Under the pieces are notes generated by a model, which saw only the letters and a program-made list of their open reading frames with translations, did not search any database and was not told where the DNA came from. This document shows, piece after piece, positions 28,501 to 36,921 of a DNA stretch of 64,000 nt. The stretch spans positions 1 to 64,000 of the forward strand of contig NZ_AUHJ01000006.1 in NCBI RefSeq assembly GCF_000423125.1. Reading direction: 5' to 3'. Numbering within the stretch: position 1 is the first letter of the stretch; each line of letters opens with the position of its first letter. Source of the DNA: Haliea salexigens DSM 19537 (lineage in GTDB: Bacteria; Pseudomonadota; Gammaproteobacteria; Pseudomonadales; Halieaceae). The translations under genes were made by a program, and so were the position numbers.

Positions 28501-28856
28501 CACTCGCCGATCTGCACCGCCGGGGCGTCGTGCTCTCGATTGACGATTTCGGCACCGGCTACTCGTCCCTGAGCTACCTGAAGCGGTATCCGGTACAGAA
28601 ACTGAAGATCGACAAGAGTTTTGTCGACGGTGTGGCGGAAGATGCCGAGGATCAGGCGATCGCGCTGGCCATTATCGGTGTGGCACGGGGGCTGGGCTTT
28701 CGCACGATCGCCGAGGGTGTGGAAACCCGGGAGCAGTGGCAGTTCCTCAAGGACCACGGCTGCGACGAGTTCCAGGGCTACTACTTCAGCAAGCCGCTCC
28801 CCGCCAGCGAGTTCGAGGCACTGCTGCGTCAAGTCACCTCAGGCAGCGCTGGTTAA
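25551..28856 (+). CDS. membrane sensor with CHASE, GAF, PAS, GGDEF and EAL domains
   Basis: A 1101-residue c-di-GMP signalling protein. Membrane helix at about 13-33, periplasmic CHASE-type sensor about 70-300 (LQGVAWVQLVPR, GLDIYQIP), second helix about 323-346, GAF about 365-530, PAS about 540-660, GGDEF about 665-835 and EAL about 845-1095. The cyclase motif GGDEF is intact (750-754) and the phosphodiesterase has EAL (877-879) and DDFGTGYSSL, so both activities are possible. No RxxD inhibitory site is seen before GGDEF. Start ATG 25551 lacks a good Shine-Dalgarno sequence, so a slightly different start is possible. The end overlaps the convergent exchanger gene by 18 bases. Confidence 0.9.
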   Translation: MNVVKKSGSASLAPALLSVFVLFLGTALTIAMWQHNHRREQVLLHSAFSAEAERLVAVAEKQLHAYSVVMRGLQGYFQGSESVEYPEFLAYTRALNATSELAGLQGVAWVQLVPRSGLEKHLETMRAQLPVAYDIRPEGAADWLAPIAYIEPMAGANLRAIGLDIYQIPVARAAAEKARDLGEIVITRPLQLVQDQTGDDFQQQVQPGSPSFVMYMPIYGASEVPGTLAARRERITGYVDVPFRVRDLIGGMAREINAGLDFDIFDGDPADPDNVLYLSDAVSHAERGARGEAQIERSLTVGTRRWTFYVSSTPAFRTAVLASGRASMMFMAGGAASLALALLVLVIARGRDRSDRRAQRLANLYHALSEVNQAIVRMDSEADLMPLVCNVAVRYGGFTLAWVGRIDPETGDIIGVAGTGEGSEYFDSKSLSVHADHPGGGGSMATAARENRPVVINDYLDSSLTEPWHDRAREFGWRSSAAFPIPRGGKPFAVLSVYHAHRNVFDDEAMDLLHEMSADISFALNNFDREEQRANFEKAIRDSESLLSTILENVGACIYLKDLDGKYLFVNQQVVATWGIEREQLIGRGDEELLEAESVARIRESDRKVLTSGILQEREEVDTVRSTGKSRVFWSVKIPLRDADGKVYALCGISTDITEHRDNRDRILFLSNYDPLTGLPNRELLHERTRFAVNAAAASSAPLSLLYIDLDRFQLINESLGLAVGDGVLKSLSNRLTAELNLEATLCRMGGDEFFLLLPGSGQAEAADMAVRLLRLIAEPLELDSHRLSVTASIGIACFPEHGRDLDQLTQSADAALSRAKLAGRNAFCVFEDEMRVHANETLQIENQLREALADGDLSLHYQPQVSLTTGEITGVEALIRWQHPTLGFVPPSRFIPIAEESGLILDIGSWVLRTAIAQQALWQAAGLPVGPVAVNLSAVQIYRDDFADMVSQMLADAGVPAALLDLELTERIAMESSGKTLATLADLHRRGVVLSIDDFGTGYSSLSYLKRYPVQKLKIDKSFVDGVAEDAEDQAIALAIIGVARGLGFRTIAEGVETREQWQFLKDHGCDEFQGYYFSKPLPASEFEALLRQVTSGSAG

Positions 28857-29807
28857 CAGTACCCAGCACGTGTAAGCCACGAAGCACAGAATCAGCAGGG
28901 CGCCCTCCACGCGGTTGATGCGCCCCTGGCCGCGCCGTCGATAACCCATCACGCAGAGCAGGAGAGCCAGCGCGCCCATGCTGAGCACGTCGCGTCCCAG
29001 CACTTCGGGTGGCACGGTGATTTCGGCAATACCACCGGCAATGCCCACCACGGCGAGTGTGTTGAACAGGTTGGACCCGATCACGTTGCCCAGCGCTATA
29101 TCGCTCTCGCCTTTGCGCGCGGCAATCACCGACGATGCCAGCTCGGGCAGGGAGGTGCCGACGGCGACGATGGTGAGGCCGATGACGAGATCGCTGACAC
29201 CCAGGCTCTGCGCAATCAGTACAGCGCCCCACACCAGCAGCCTCGAGGCCGCAACCAGCAACACCAGGCCAAAGAACAGCCAGAACAGCGCGCGCCCGAG
29301 AGCCATGTTCTCCGCGCTCTCGTGTTCAGCGCGGACCTCTGTGGCGAGGGTGTCGGCGGGGCCGCGCAGTCCCTGATAGATGGTCCAGCTCATGAGCAGG
29401 ACAAACACCCCCAGCAGGACAAAAGCCTCAACGTGGGTAATGACCCCATCGGCCACCTGCCACGCCGCCAGTGCCGTTACCGCCAGCAGAACAGGCAGTT
29501 CCTTGCGCAGGATCTGTGAATGCACGGCAAGTGGGCTGAGCAGGGCGGTCACACCGAGAATCAGCGCAATGTTGGTGATGTTGGATCCGTAGGCGTTGCC
29601 CAGCGCCAGGCCGGGGTTGCCCTGGCTGGAGGCGATGGCCGAGACCACCATCTCCGGTGCGGAGGTGCCGAAACCAATGATCACCATGCCGATGAGGAGG
29701 GGGGGAACGTTGAAGTGCCAGGCGGTTGCCGCCGCCCCTGAGACAAAGCGGTCTGCACTCCAGACCAGTACAACGAGGCCGATGAGAACGGCCGCCAACG
29801 CAATCAT
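28839..29807 (-). CDS. calcium/sodium antiporter (YrbG/CaxA family)
   Basis: A 322-residue inner-membrane exchanger with about ten helices in two inverted halves. Each half has the alpha-repeat motif: GFGTSAPEMVVSAIAS...NAYGSNITNIALILG and AVGTSLPELASSVIAA...NVIGSNLFNTLAVVG. The acidic residues in these repeats coordinate Ca2+ in this superfamily. Start at ATG 29807; the preceding in-frame residues lack similarity and include no signal. Convergent with the GGDEF-EAL gene. Confidence 0.93.
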   Translation of the reverse strand: MIALAAVLIGLVVLVWSADRFVSGAAATAWHFNVPPLLIGMVIIGFGTSAPEMVVSAIASSQGNPGLALGNAYGSNITNIALILGVTALLSPLAVHSQILRKELPVLLAVTALAAWQVADGVITHVEAFVLLGVFVLLMSWTIYQGLRGPADTLATEVRAEHESAENMALGRALFWLFFGLVLLVAASRLLVWGAVLIAQSLGVSDLVIGLTIVAVGTSLPELASSVIAARKGESDIALGNVIGSNLFNTLAVVGIAGGIAEITVPPEVLGRDVLSMGALALLLCVMGYRRRGQGRINRVEGALLILCFVAYTCWVLLTSAA

Positions 29808-30056
29808 GACTCTGCTCCTGACACGGGTTTGTGCCGGGTAACACCCGGCGGTTGCCCGCAAGATACTGACCATCGGATGCTGTAGCCAGCGCGGCACCGC
29901 ATCAATATTACCGTTTCGGGTTCCAGTGCGGCGCGGCCGCAGGTTTTCCGCCTCTCCGGTTTACATCGCCAGCCCAGCCGTTACACTGGGGTGCTCGCGA
30001 GTTACTGCGCGCTGCACTGCGTAGTTTCCCCTTTCCCTACGCATCAGGAGCACACT

Positions 30057-30485
30057 ATGAGCGCAGCTAAAGCAGGCGATAGCGTCAGCATTCATTACAC
30101 CGGCACCCTCGACGACGGCACCGTATTCGACAGCAGCGATGGCCGCGACCCCCTGCAGTTCGAGGTGGGGTCCGGGCAAATCATCCCCGGCCTCGATCGT
30201 GCCATTGAGGGCATGACGGTGGGCGACAAGAAGCAGGTGAACGTGGCTGCCGACGACGCTTACGGCCAGCCTGCCGACGAAGCGCGGCAGGAGGTCGCCC
30301 GCTCCCAGATACCGGAAAACATTCCGCTGGAGCCGGGTCTGCAGCTGCAAATGCAAACCCCCGATGGCCAGGCGATTCCGGTACGTGTCGCCGAAGTCGG
30401 CGACGACGTGGTGGTACTGGATGCCAACCACCCGCTGGCGGGCAAGGATCTCACCTTCGATATCGAGCTGGTTGCGATCGGTTAA
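30057..30485 (+). CDS. FKBP-type peptidyl-prolyl isomerase, SlpA/FkpB-like
   Basis: A 142-residue cytoplasmic prolyl isomerase. It shows VSIHYTGTLDDGTVFDSS (FKBP start), QIIPGLDRAIEGMTVGDKK and the SlyD/SlpA hallmark DANHPLAGKDLTFDIELV. It lacks the His/Cys-rich metal-binding tail of SlyD, so SlpA (FkpB) is the closer match. The insert-in-flap chaperone region lies at about residues 70-120. ATG 30057 follows CAGGAG by 6 bases. A hairpin terminator follows at 30503. Confidence 0.93.
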   Translation: MSAAKAGDSVSIHYTGTLDDGTVFDSSDGRDPLQFEVGSGQIIPGLDRAIEGMTVGDKKQVNVAADDAYGQPADEARQEVARSQIPENIPLEPGLQLQMQTPDGQAIPVRVAEVGDDVVVLDANHPLAGKDLTFDIELVAIG

Positions 30486-30502
30486 AGCCGCTTTGTGTTT
30501 TG

Positions 30503-30527
30503 CCCTGCCTGTGGTAAACAGGCAGGG
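30503..30527 (+). terminator. hairpin terminator after the FKBP gene
   Basis: A perfect 10-base stem (30503-30512 with 30518-30527, loop 5) lies 18 bases after the stop and is followed by TTCCCT. The T run is short, so termination may be partial. It separates this gene from the fusion gene starting at 30560. Confidence 0.6.
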
Positions 30528-30559
30528 TTCCCTATAAAAGATAATAAAACGGAAGCACG

Positions 30560-32938
30560 ATGAAGATACTTGCCAGACTACCTGCTCTCTCCGCTGTTCT
30601 CGTCCTGGGCCTCGCTGCACTTGTCGGTTGCTCCGACGGCAGTGACCCCGCCCCGGTAGCGCCGCCGGAGGTCACGCCAGAGGAAGTGCCGGACCCGAAC
30701 CTGGTGATTGTTGAGCCCGGAGAAGACTTTCAGCGTCGCCTGATAGAAGCCTTTATCAATGTTGAACCCGGGCAGACCATCGAGCTGCCCGCGGGTGAAT
30801 ACGCACTGGACGCGCAGCTCTCTCTGGATGTCGATAACGTCACCGTGCGCGGCCAGGGCCAGGGTGAAACCCTGCTCGACTTCGGTACCCAGGTGTCTGG
30901 CGGCGAAAGCATCCTCGTAACCAGCAACAATGTGGTGCTGGAGGATTTTGCCGTCATTGACGCTCCGTCGGATGGCATCAAGTTCAAGTTTTCCAACGGC
31001 GTGACCTTGCGTTCGATGAGGGTGGAGTGGACCTGCGGTGCCTGCGAGGAGAACGGGGCCTACGGGCTGTATCCCGTGCAGACCAAGAATGTGCTGATCG
31101 AGGACTGTGAGGTTATCGGTGCCAGTGACGCCGGTATCTACGTGGGGCAGTCGGACAAGATCATTGTGCGCCGGAACAGGGTGTCGCTGAACGTGGCCGG
31201 TATCGAAATCGAAAACTCCACTGACTCCGACGTGTACGACAACCTCGCCGAGAACAACACGGGCGGCATACTTGTGTTTGATTTGCCCAACCTGTCGGTG
31301 GATGGAGCGCGCGCACGCATTTTCGACAACACCATTCGCGACAACAACACGCCCAACTTTGCCCCGGCCGGTAACATTGTCGGTGTGGTACCGGCGGGTA
31401 CCGGCATTCTGGCCATGGCGTTTGATGACGTGGAGATTTTCGGCAACCGCATCGAGAATAACCAGTCCATGGCGGTCGCCATCGTCAGCTACGACATCAG
31501 TGGCCTCACGACCAATGACGCCACTTATGACCCCGACCCCAGGCGCATTCACGTACACGACAACCTTTATAGCAACAACGCGTATGCACCTGCAGACCTG
31601 GCGCTGGATGTCGCCGGCCTGTTTGCCGGGCTTGATGGCCTGCCCGAGGTGGTGTACGACGGTTTGGGCGAAGCCGAGGGTGCGTTCGCGGATGCGGATC
31701 GCATCTGTGTGGCGGAAAAGGATTCCGTGCGTCTGGGCGTTGTGTTCCAGCCCGGTGGTGGTGGTGCGAGCATAGACCCGGCCTTCTTCAATTGTGCCCA
31801 TGCCTCGTTGACCGCGGTTGAATTGGACACACCAGAAGAAATTGCCCAGGGTGAACGCCCCCTCACGGACGACGAAATAGCCGCCTTGTGCACGCCCGAG
31901 GGTGCCGGCCCCAACTTCGATGCAACCGAGGTGAGTTGCCGGGAGCTCGCTGGTTACAATCTTTTTGCGGATGCCCTGGAGCCACGTGCCGCGGCGAATG
32001 CCGGGGTGGGCTATGAATTGACCAGTGCGCTGTTCACCGATTACGCCAGCAAATACCGCTTCATCTTTGTACCCGAGGGTCTGCAGGCGGCCTACAACGA
32101 GCAGAATGTGTTCGATTTCCCGGTGGGCACCATCATCGCCAAGACCTTTACCATGCCCAATGACTTCCTCAATGCGGCCTCGGGCGAGGTGATTATCGAA
32201 ACCCGCCTGATGATTCACCGTCGGGATGGCTGGGCCACACTGCCTTACATCTGGCGTGAAGATGGCAGCGGCGCGGACCTGACGGTCGCCGGTGGCCGCC
32301 GCTCGCTGGAGTGGATACACAGCGACGGCAGTACGCGCAGCACGGAGTATGTGATCCCCGATGCCAACAGCTGTAAAACCTGCCACGGTGTGACACGGGC
32401 CGAAACCGGCAGCGGTGTCAACACGGAAACCGTGAATCTGCCCATTGGCCCCAAGGCGCGTTTCCTCAATCGCGACCGGCAGTATGGCGACGCTACAAAG
32501 AACCAGCTGGCGCACATGGCGGACGAAGGCATTCTAGTGGGCCTCCCCGCGGATCTCGCGGCAATCGACACGGCGCCTGATTGGGAGGATGTGTCCAAGC
32601 CGCTGGAATCACGGGTGAAGGCTTACCTGGATATCAACTGTGCGCACTGCCACAGCCCAGGTGGCTTCGCCAGCAACTCCGGCATGTTCACCGAGTTCTG
32701 GCGTGAAGTGAATGCTACCTACGGTGTGTGCAAACCTCCGGTCGCGGCGGGCGCGGGTTCGGGTGGCTTGCAGTACGGCCTGGTGCCGGGGAACGCAGAC
32801 GCCTCCATCGCTGTATTCCGCATGAACTCCAGTGAACCTAATGTGCGCATGCCGGAAATCGGCCGCAGCATCATTCACGACGAAGCGGTGGAGCTGGTGC
32901 GTAATTGGTTGAACAGCTTGAGCGGTGGGTGTGACTGA
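30560..32938 (+). CDS. lipoprotein fusing a parallel beta-helix domain to a diheme cytochrome c domain
   Basis: A 792-residue exported protein. The signal ends in LVGC (lipobox, about residue 22). Residues about 45-350 are a right-handed beta-helix of the TIGR03805 type (SDAGIYVGQSDKIIVRRNRV, NVAGIEIENSTDSDVYDNLA). Residues about 460-792 match the HNE_0200/SO_2930-like family (TIGR03806 type) with two heme-binding motifs, CKTCH (605-609) and CAHCH (694-698), and a final PEIGRSIIHDEAVELVRNWL. These two families are normally separate neighbouring genes. The substrate is unknown; a periplasmic or outer-membrane redox role is inferred from the hemes. Confidence 0.88.
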   Translation: MKILARLPALSAVLVLGLAALVGCSDGSDPAPVAPPEVTPEEVPDPNLVIVEPGEDFQRRLIEAFINVEPGQTIELPAGEYALDAQLSLDVDNVTVRGQGQGETLLDFGTQVSGGESILVTSNNVVLEDFAVIDAPSDGIKFKFSNGVTLRSMRVEWTCGACEENGAYGLYPVQTKNVLIEDCEVIGASDAGIYVGQSDKIIVRRNRVSLNVAGIEIENSTDSDVYDNLAENNTGGILVFDLPNLSVDGARARIFDNTIRDNNTPNFAPAGNIVGVVPAGTGILAMAFDDVEIFGNRIENNQSMAVAIVSYDISGLTTNDATYDPDPRRIHVHDNLYSNNAYAPADLALDVAGLFAGLDGLPEVVYDGLGEAEGAFADADRICVAEKDSVRLGVVFQPGGGGASIDPAFFNCAHASLTAVELDTPEEIAQGERPLTDDEIAALCTPEGAGPNFDATEVSCRELAGYNLFADALEPRAAANAGVGYELTSALFTDYASKYRFIFVPEGLQAAYNEQNVFDFPVGTIIAKTFTMPNDFLNAASGEVIIETRLMIHRRDGWATLPYIWREDGSGADLTVAGGRRSLEWIHSDGSTRSTEYVIPDANSCKTCHGVTRAETGSGVNTETVNLPIGPKARFLNRDRQYGDATKNQLAHMADEGILVGLPADLAAIDTAPDWEDVSKPLESRVKAYLDINCAHCHSPGGFASNSGMFTEFWREVNATYGVCKPPVAAGAGSGGLQYGLVPGNADASIAVFRMNSSEPNVRMPEIGRSIIHDEAVELVRNWLNSLSGGCD

Positions 32939-32960
32939 CCGCGGCGCGGCCGCGTAATAC

Positions 32961-32993
32961 CAAGGCCCGCCCTGTTTTGCAGGGCGGGCCTTG
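32961..32993. terminator. strong hairpin between convergent genes
   Basis: A perfect 14-base-pair stem (32961-32974 with 32980-32993) with a 5-base loop, placed between the cytochrome fusion and bfr. Neither side has a good T tract, but the location and stability suit a shared terminator. Confidence 0.65.
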
Positions 32994-32999
32994 TCGCTT

Positions 33000-33464
33000 C
33001 TACATCATGGATTGCTGGTAATTCTGGTTGCCGATGCGCTCGATCAGTTCGAGCTGGGTTTCCAGCCAGTCAACATGCTCTTCTTCACTTCTGAGTATTT
33101 CCGAGAACAGGTCGCGCGTGCCGAAATCGGATACCGACTCGCAGTGCACAATCGCTTCGCGCAGCATGGGGATGGCCAGTTCTTCCTGCTTCATGTCGCA
33201 TTGCAGGATTTCCGCCACGTTTTCACCGATAAACAGCTTGCCCAGGTCTTGCAGGTTGGGCAGCCCCTCCAGGAACAGGATGCGACGGATCAGCATATCG
33301 GCATGTTTCATCTCGTCGATGGACTCTTCGTACTCCTTCTCGTTGAGCTTGTTGAGACCCCAGTTCTCGAACATTCTGGCGTGCAGGAAGTATTGGTTGA
33401 TGGCCGTGAGCTCGTTCTTCAGCGCCTGATTGAGGTAGGCGATGACCTGTTTGTCACCTTTCAC
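33000..33464 (-). CDS. bfr: bacterioferritin
   Basis: A 154-residue 24-mer-forming iron-storage protein. The heme ligand Met52 is present (DEMKHAD). The ferroxidase residues E18, E51, H54, E96, E129 and H132 all appear at the expected spacing, allowing for a two-residue insertion before E96. It stores iron as ferric mineral and releases it with the help of Bfd. The GTG start at 33464 follows AAGGAG by 6 bases. It is divergent from bfd, 191 bases away. Confidence 0.97.
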   Translation of the reverse strand: MKGDKQVIAYLNQALKNELTAINQYFLHARMFENWGLNKLNEKEYEESIDEMKHADMLIRRILFLEGLPNLQDLGKLFIGENVAEILQCDMKQEELAIPMLREAIVHCESVSDFGTRDLFSEILRSEEEHVDWLETQLELIERIGNQNYQQSMM

Positions 33465-33605
33465 GATCTGCTCCTTGTGTGGTGGTGTTCTCCTGCAGTG
33501 TAGTCAACTTGCTGCGCTGAGGCCATGGATTGCGCAGCACAAGCGAGGTTGCGCCGGACGAGTGAATTTCCGATACGAGACTGACAATTAATACCACACG
33601 CAATT

Positions 33606-33624
33606 GACAATGATTCGCATTCTA
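33606..33624 (+). promoter_or_regulatory. candidate Fur box upstream of bfd
   Basis: The 19 bases match the Fur consensus (GATAATGATAATCATTATC) at 13 positions and lie 31 bases before the bfd start, overlapping a TTGACA element at 33604-33609. Iron-dependent repression of bfd and the following receptor gene is the expected outcome. Called by eye. Confidence 0.6.
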
Positions 33625-33655
33625 TTAAACTGGGTCGTAATCAGGAGGTGATTAC

Positions 33656-33868
33656 ATGTTCATTTGTCTTTGCCGGGGAGTGACCGACTCCGAAATTCGC
33701 GCCGAGGTGCGCCAGGGTGCAGTCCGTTATGAGGACATTCAGGCGCGGCTGGACGTGGGCATGTGCTGCGGTACCTGCAAAGAGAGTGCCGAAGAAGTCA
33801 TCGCCGAAAGCATTGCCGAGTCACTGTTTTTCGAACTCAAGCCCGCCGCAGACGCCGCCTGGGCCTGA
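33656..33868 (+). CDS. bfd: bacterioferritin-associated ferredoxin
   Basis: A 70-residue [2Fe-2S] protein that reduces the bacterioferritin core to mobilise iron. The four cluster cysteines are in CLC (residues 4 and 6) and CCGTC (residues 38-42), with the family start MFICLCRGVTDSEI. A strong ribosome site (AGGAGG) precedes ATG 33656. It lies 16 bases before a TonB receptor gene, so storage release and uptake appear co-transcribed. Confidence 0.96.
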   Translation: MFICLCRGVTDSEIRAEVRQGAVRYEDIQARLDVGMCCGTCKESAEEVIAESIAESLFFELKPAADAAWA

Positions 33869-33884
33869 CCTGGAGTAATACACC

Positions 33885-35942
33885 ATGAAATCCGCTTCTC
33901 TGCGCCCGTCAAAACGTGTGCTGCCCCTGGCTGTCGCCGCTGTTTTCCTGCCCTCCGCCCTGTCTGCACAGGAGGGAGGAGAGTTCCCCATGCCGGTTAT
34001 CGAGGTTATTGGCAAGAGCGAGGATGCCGTGTCGCGGCAAACGGGCTCCGTGGTGCTGATCGACCGTGAGGCGCTGGAACTGATTCAACCACTCTCCACA
34101 GACGATGCCCTGCGCCGGGTCGCCGGCATCAACACGGCAACCGAGGACGAAACCGCGATCGTGGCCAACCTGGGTATCCGCGGACTCTCGGCGAGTGAGT
34201 CCAAATCGCTCATCCTGGAGGACGGCGTACCTGTCGCGCCGGGTCTGTTCATCGGTAACGAACGCTATTTCAACCCGCGCATCCAGCGCATTGAGCGCAT
34301 CGAGGTGCTCAAGGGGTCGGCTTCTCTGCGCTACGGCCCGTCTACCATTGGCGGTGTAGTGAACTACCAGACCAAGACCCCTGATGACGGCGTGCTGCTT
34401 TCGGGTCGGCTCGGCTCCTTCGATACCCGCGAGGCTTCGATAGAGGCTGGCGGGCGCAGCGCGTCAGGTGACGCCTTTGCAGGACTGGTGGCGACCCGCG
34501 CCGAGAGCGACGGCTTCATGGACAAGGACTACGAAATGACCGATATCCTGGTCAAGTCCGGCATGGCGCTGAGCGATACTCAGGAAGTGGGGGTGAAGTT
34601 CTCCTGGTACGAAAATGACGCGAATATCTCCTACCGCGGCTTGCTGCTGGGCGACTACGATGCCGGCAGCACCTACAATCCGGCGCCCGACGATTATTTC
34701 CTGACGGACCGCATTGCTTTCGACCTGAACCACGCCTGGCGTCTGAACGATCAGGCGCACCTGCAAACAGTCGCCTACTGGAGCGAGGTGTCGCGTGATT
34801 ACTGGCGCTACGATGTCGACACCGATGCCTCCAACGAGGCGGGTCGCTGGGTATATACCGACACCCTCACAGGCAACAACCGCAGTTTTGAGCGCGTTGG
34901 CCTGGATACGAGACTGCAGCTTGACCACCAACTGTTCGGCCTGGAGAACGAGGCGGAATTTGGTTTCAGGATCATGCGCGAGGAGTCGGACGACACACGC
35001 ATTCGCGCCACCCGCACCACCGATCGCACCGGCCTCAATGACCGCCATCGTGTCGACAGCGCCGACAGTATCGCCGTACACGCCCAGAACCGCATGGTGC
35101 TCAGTGAAAGATTGGCACTAACGCCGGGGTTGCGGGTGGAATCCTATGAGCAGAAGCGCCGCGTCCTGACGGACAATAACGCCTCGGCCAAAACCTCCAA
35201 TACCGAGGTTCTGCCCGGTGTTGGCGCTACTTTCGAATTGACCCCCACGGCGCAACTCTACGGTGGCGTGTATCGCGCGTTTTCGCCGGCTGCCAACGGT
35301 GTGGCCCTGGATGGCCTTGCCGACCAGAACCTCGATGGAGAACGTTCCAACAACTACGAGGCCGGCATACGTGGCCTGCAGGGCAAGCTGAGCTATGAAG
35401 TCGCCGCTTTCTACATGGATTTCGACAACCAGGTGGTGACCGGCAACAGCGACCCGAATCTTTCCCAGTCAAATGCTGGTGAAACCACCCACCAGGGTAT
35501 GGAGCTGGTGCTCGGCTACGAGCTCGGTGGCGGTTTCAGTGTTGATGCCAACGCAACCTGGGTGCCTGAATCCGAGTTCGAAACCGGGGAGTTTGCCGGC
35601 AACCGCTTGCCGTACGCCCCCGAGCACCTGGCCAACCTTGCGCTGAACTACAGCGGTAACAAGCTGCAGGCCGCATTGACGGCCCACTACCGCGGCTCGC
35701 AGTTTGGCGATGCCAGCAACCAGGTGGAGATCCCGAGCGACGCGGCGGGCGGTATCTGGGGCGGCAAGATGCCCTCGTATACATTGCTCGACTTCATGGC
35801 GCAGTACGAAATCAGCAACTCACTGACGCTGTTCGGTGCCGTAAAGAACCTCACCGATGAACGCTATATCACGGGCCTGCGCCAGGGCATCTACGTCGGT
35901 CCCGAGCGGTCGTTCGAAGTGGGCGCGCGCTTCCGGCTCTAG
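33885..35942 (+). CDS. TonB-dependent iron/siderophore receptor (FecA-like)
   Basis: A 685-residue outer-membrane receptor with a signal peptide to about residue 28 (ALSAQ), a plug (residues about 45-160; LGIRGLSASESKSLILEDGVPVAP, RIEVLKGSASLRYGPSTIGGVVN) and a barrel ending in RFRL. The plug and barrel details resemble Fe-citrate-type receptors, but no extended N-terminal signalling domain is present, so it is not a full FecA sensor. It follows bfd by 16 bases and probably shares its Fur-controlled promoter. The exact ligand is not established. Confidence 0.88.
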   Translation: MKSASLRPSKRVLPLAVAAVFLPSALSAQEGGEFPMPVIEVIGKSEDAVSRQTGSVVLIDREALELIQPLSTDDALRRVAGINTATEDETAIVANLGIRGLSASESKSLILEDGVPVAPGLFIGNERYFNPRIQRIERIEVLKGSASLRYGPSTIGGVVNYQTKTPDDGVLLSGRLGSFDTREASIEAGGRSASGDAFAGLVATRAESDGFMDKDYEMTDILVKSGMALSDTQEVGVKFSWYENDANISYRGLLLGDYDAGSTYNPAPDDYFLTDRIAFDLNHAWRLNDQAHLQTVAYWSEVSRDYWRYDVDTDASNEAGRWVYTDTLTGNNRSFERVGLDTRLQLDHQLFGLENEAEFGFRIMREESDDTRIRATRTTDRTGLNDRHRVDSADSIAVHAQNRMVLSERLALTPGLRVESYEQKRRVLTDNNASAKTSNTEVLPGVGATFELTPTAQLYGGVYRAFSPAANGVALDGLADQNLDGERSNNYEAGIRGLQGKLSYEVAAFYMDFDNQVVTGNSDPNLSQSNAGETTHQGMELVLGYELGGGFSVDANATWVPESEFETGEFAGNRLPYAPEHLANLALNYSGNKLQAALTAHYRGSQFGDASNQVEIPSDAAGGIWGGKMPSYTLLDFMAQYEISNSLTLFGAVKNLTDERYITGLRQGIYVGPERSFEVGARFRL

Positions 35943-35962
35943 CACCACTCATCTCCCCTCTC

Positions 35963-36003
35963 GGCAGGGGCAGCTGGGCCGCATGGTCTTTGCTGCTCCT
36001 GCC
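35963..36003. terminator. possible hairpin between convergent genes
   Basis: A 12-base stem with one G-U pair (35963-35974 with 35992-36003) and a 17-base loop, in the 103-base gap between the receptor gene and the SDR gene. No T tract follows on either strand, so this is a weak call. Confidence 0.3.
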
Positions 36004-36045
36004 GGTGTACGTTGTGCACGATCGATGTCGAATATTCTTCGCGTA

Positions 36046-36903
36046 TCACAGCGGATAGGTGAAACCCGTACACTCTTCTGTGTAAGTCCAGAGCCGGGCG
36101 GCCGCGGCATCGTCACGTGCCCAGGCACGCGGGCGCACCTTTTTACAGTTGGCGAAATAATCACCGCTGACGTCGGCGACATCGTCACTGGTACACAGGT
36201 AGAGAGACGTTTCCGCGCCCTGGTCGGGCGAGCGAAAGAAAATCTTCATGATGGCGGGCGCGATAGATTTCAGGAAGCCCTCGTTCTGCTGCCCCAGAGA
36301 CGTGGCCACGGCACCGGGGTGTAGTGCGTTCACTGTGATCGGCTGACCCGCCAGTCGCTGTGCCAGGCTGCGCGTAAACAGGATATTTGCCAGCTTGGAG
36401 CGTCCGTATTCGCGAAAGGCCTTGTAGTTCTTTTCCGCCTGCATGTCATCGAAGTTCATGCCGCGTACAAACGCATGTGCGGCGGAGGCCACATTCACGA
36501 TACGCGCCCGCGGCGCTTGCTGCAGCGCGGGCAGAAGCAGACCGGTGAGCAGGAAGGGCGCGAAATGGTTGACTGCCAACGTCTCCTCGTAGCCATCAGC
36601 TGATACGCGCCGGCGGGTATTCATTAGGCCCGCGTTGTTGAGGAGCACGTCGATGGGCCTGCCCAGCTCAAGGCAGTTGTGTGCCGCCAGGCGCACGCTG
36701 GCAAGACTGGTCATATCCAGCGCGACGACATTCACATCCTTACCCCCGGCTGCGACCACTTCCTTCTTTAATGCTTCCGCCTTCTGGGGATTGCGACAGA
36801 GCAAGGTGAGTACCGCTCCCTGCCCAGCGAGCTTGAGTGCTGCGCTGCGTCCGATGCCGGCTGTGGGGCCGGTAATGACGACGTGTTTGCCTTGCATATC
36901 CAT
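36046..36903 (-). CDS. short-chain dehydrogenase/reductase, retinol-dehydrogenase-like
   Basis: A 285-residue NAD(P)-dependent oxidoreductase. Cofactor motif TGPTAGIG (near residue 11), NNAG, catalytic Ser in NVASAAHA and Tyr-Lys in YGRSKLAN. The layout is like the RDH/WWOX-type SDRs with an extended C-terminus. It starts 18 bases after piuC and is the last gene of the receptor-piuC-SDR unit; a link with iron uptake is positional only. Substrate unknown. Confidence 0.88.
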   Translation of the reverse strand: MDMQGKHVVITGPTAGIGRSAALKLAGQGAVLTLLCRNPQKAEALKKEVVAAGGKDVNVVALDMTSLASVRLAAHNCLELGRPIDVLLNNAGLMNTRRRVSADGYEETLAVNHFAPFLLTGLLLPALQQAPRARIVNVASAAHAFVRGMNFDDMQAEKNYKAFREYGRSKLANILFTRSLAQRLAGQPITVNALHPGAVATSLGQQNEGFLKSIAPAIMKIFFRSPDQGAETSLYLCTSDDVADVSGDYFANCKKVRPRAWARDDAAAARLWTYTEECTGFTYPL

Positions 36904-36921
36904 GATCTCTGCCTCGCGAAG

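Noticed and set aside
30578-32515. 645-codon minus-strand frame opposite the beta-helix/cytochrome gene
   Set aside because: No signal peptide or domain, and the plus strand has two heme motifs and a lipobox.
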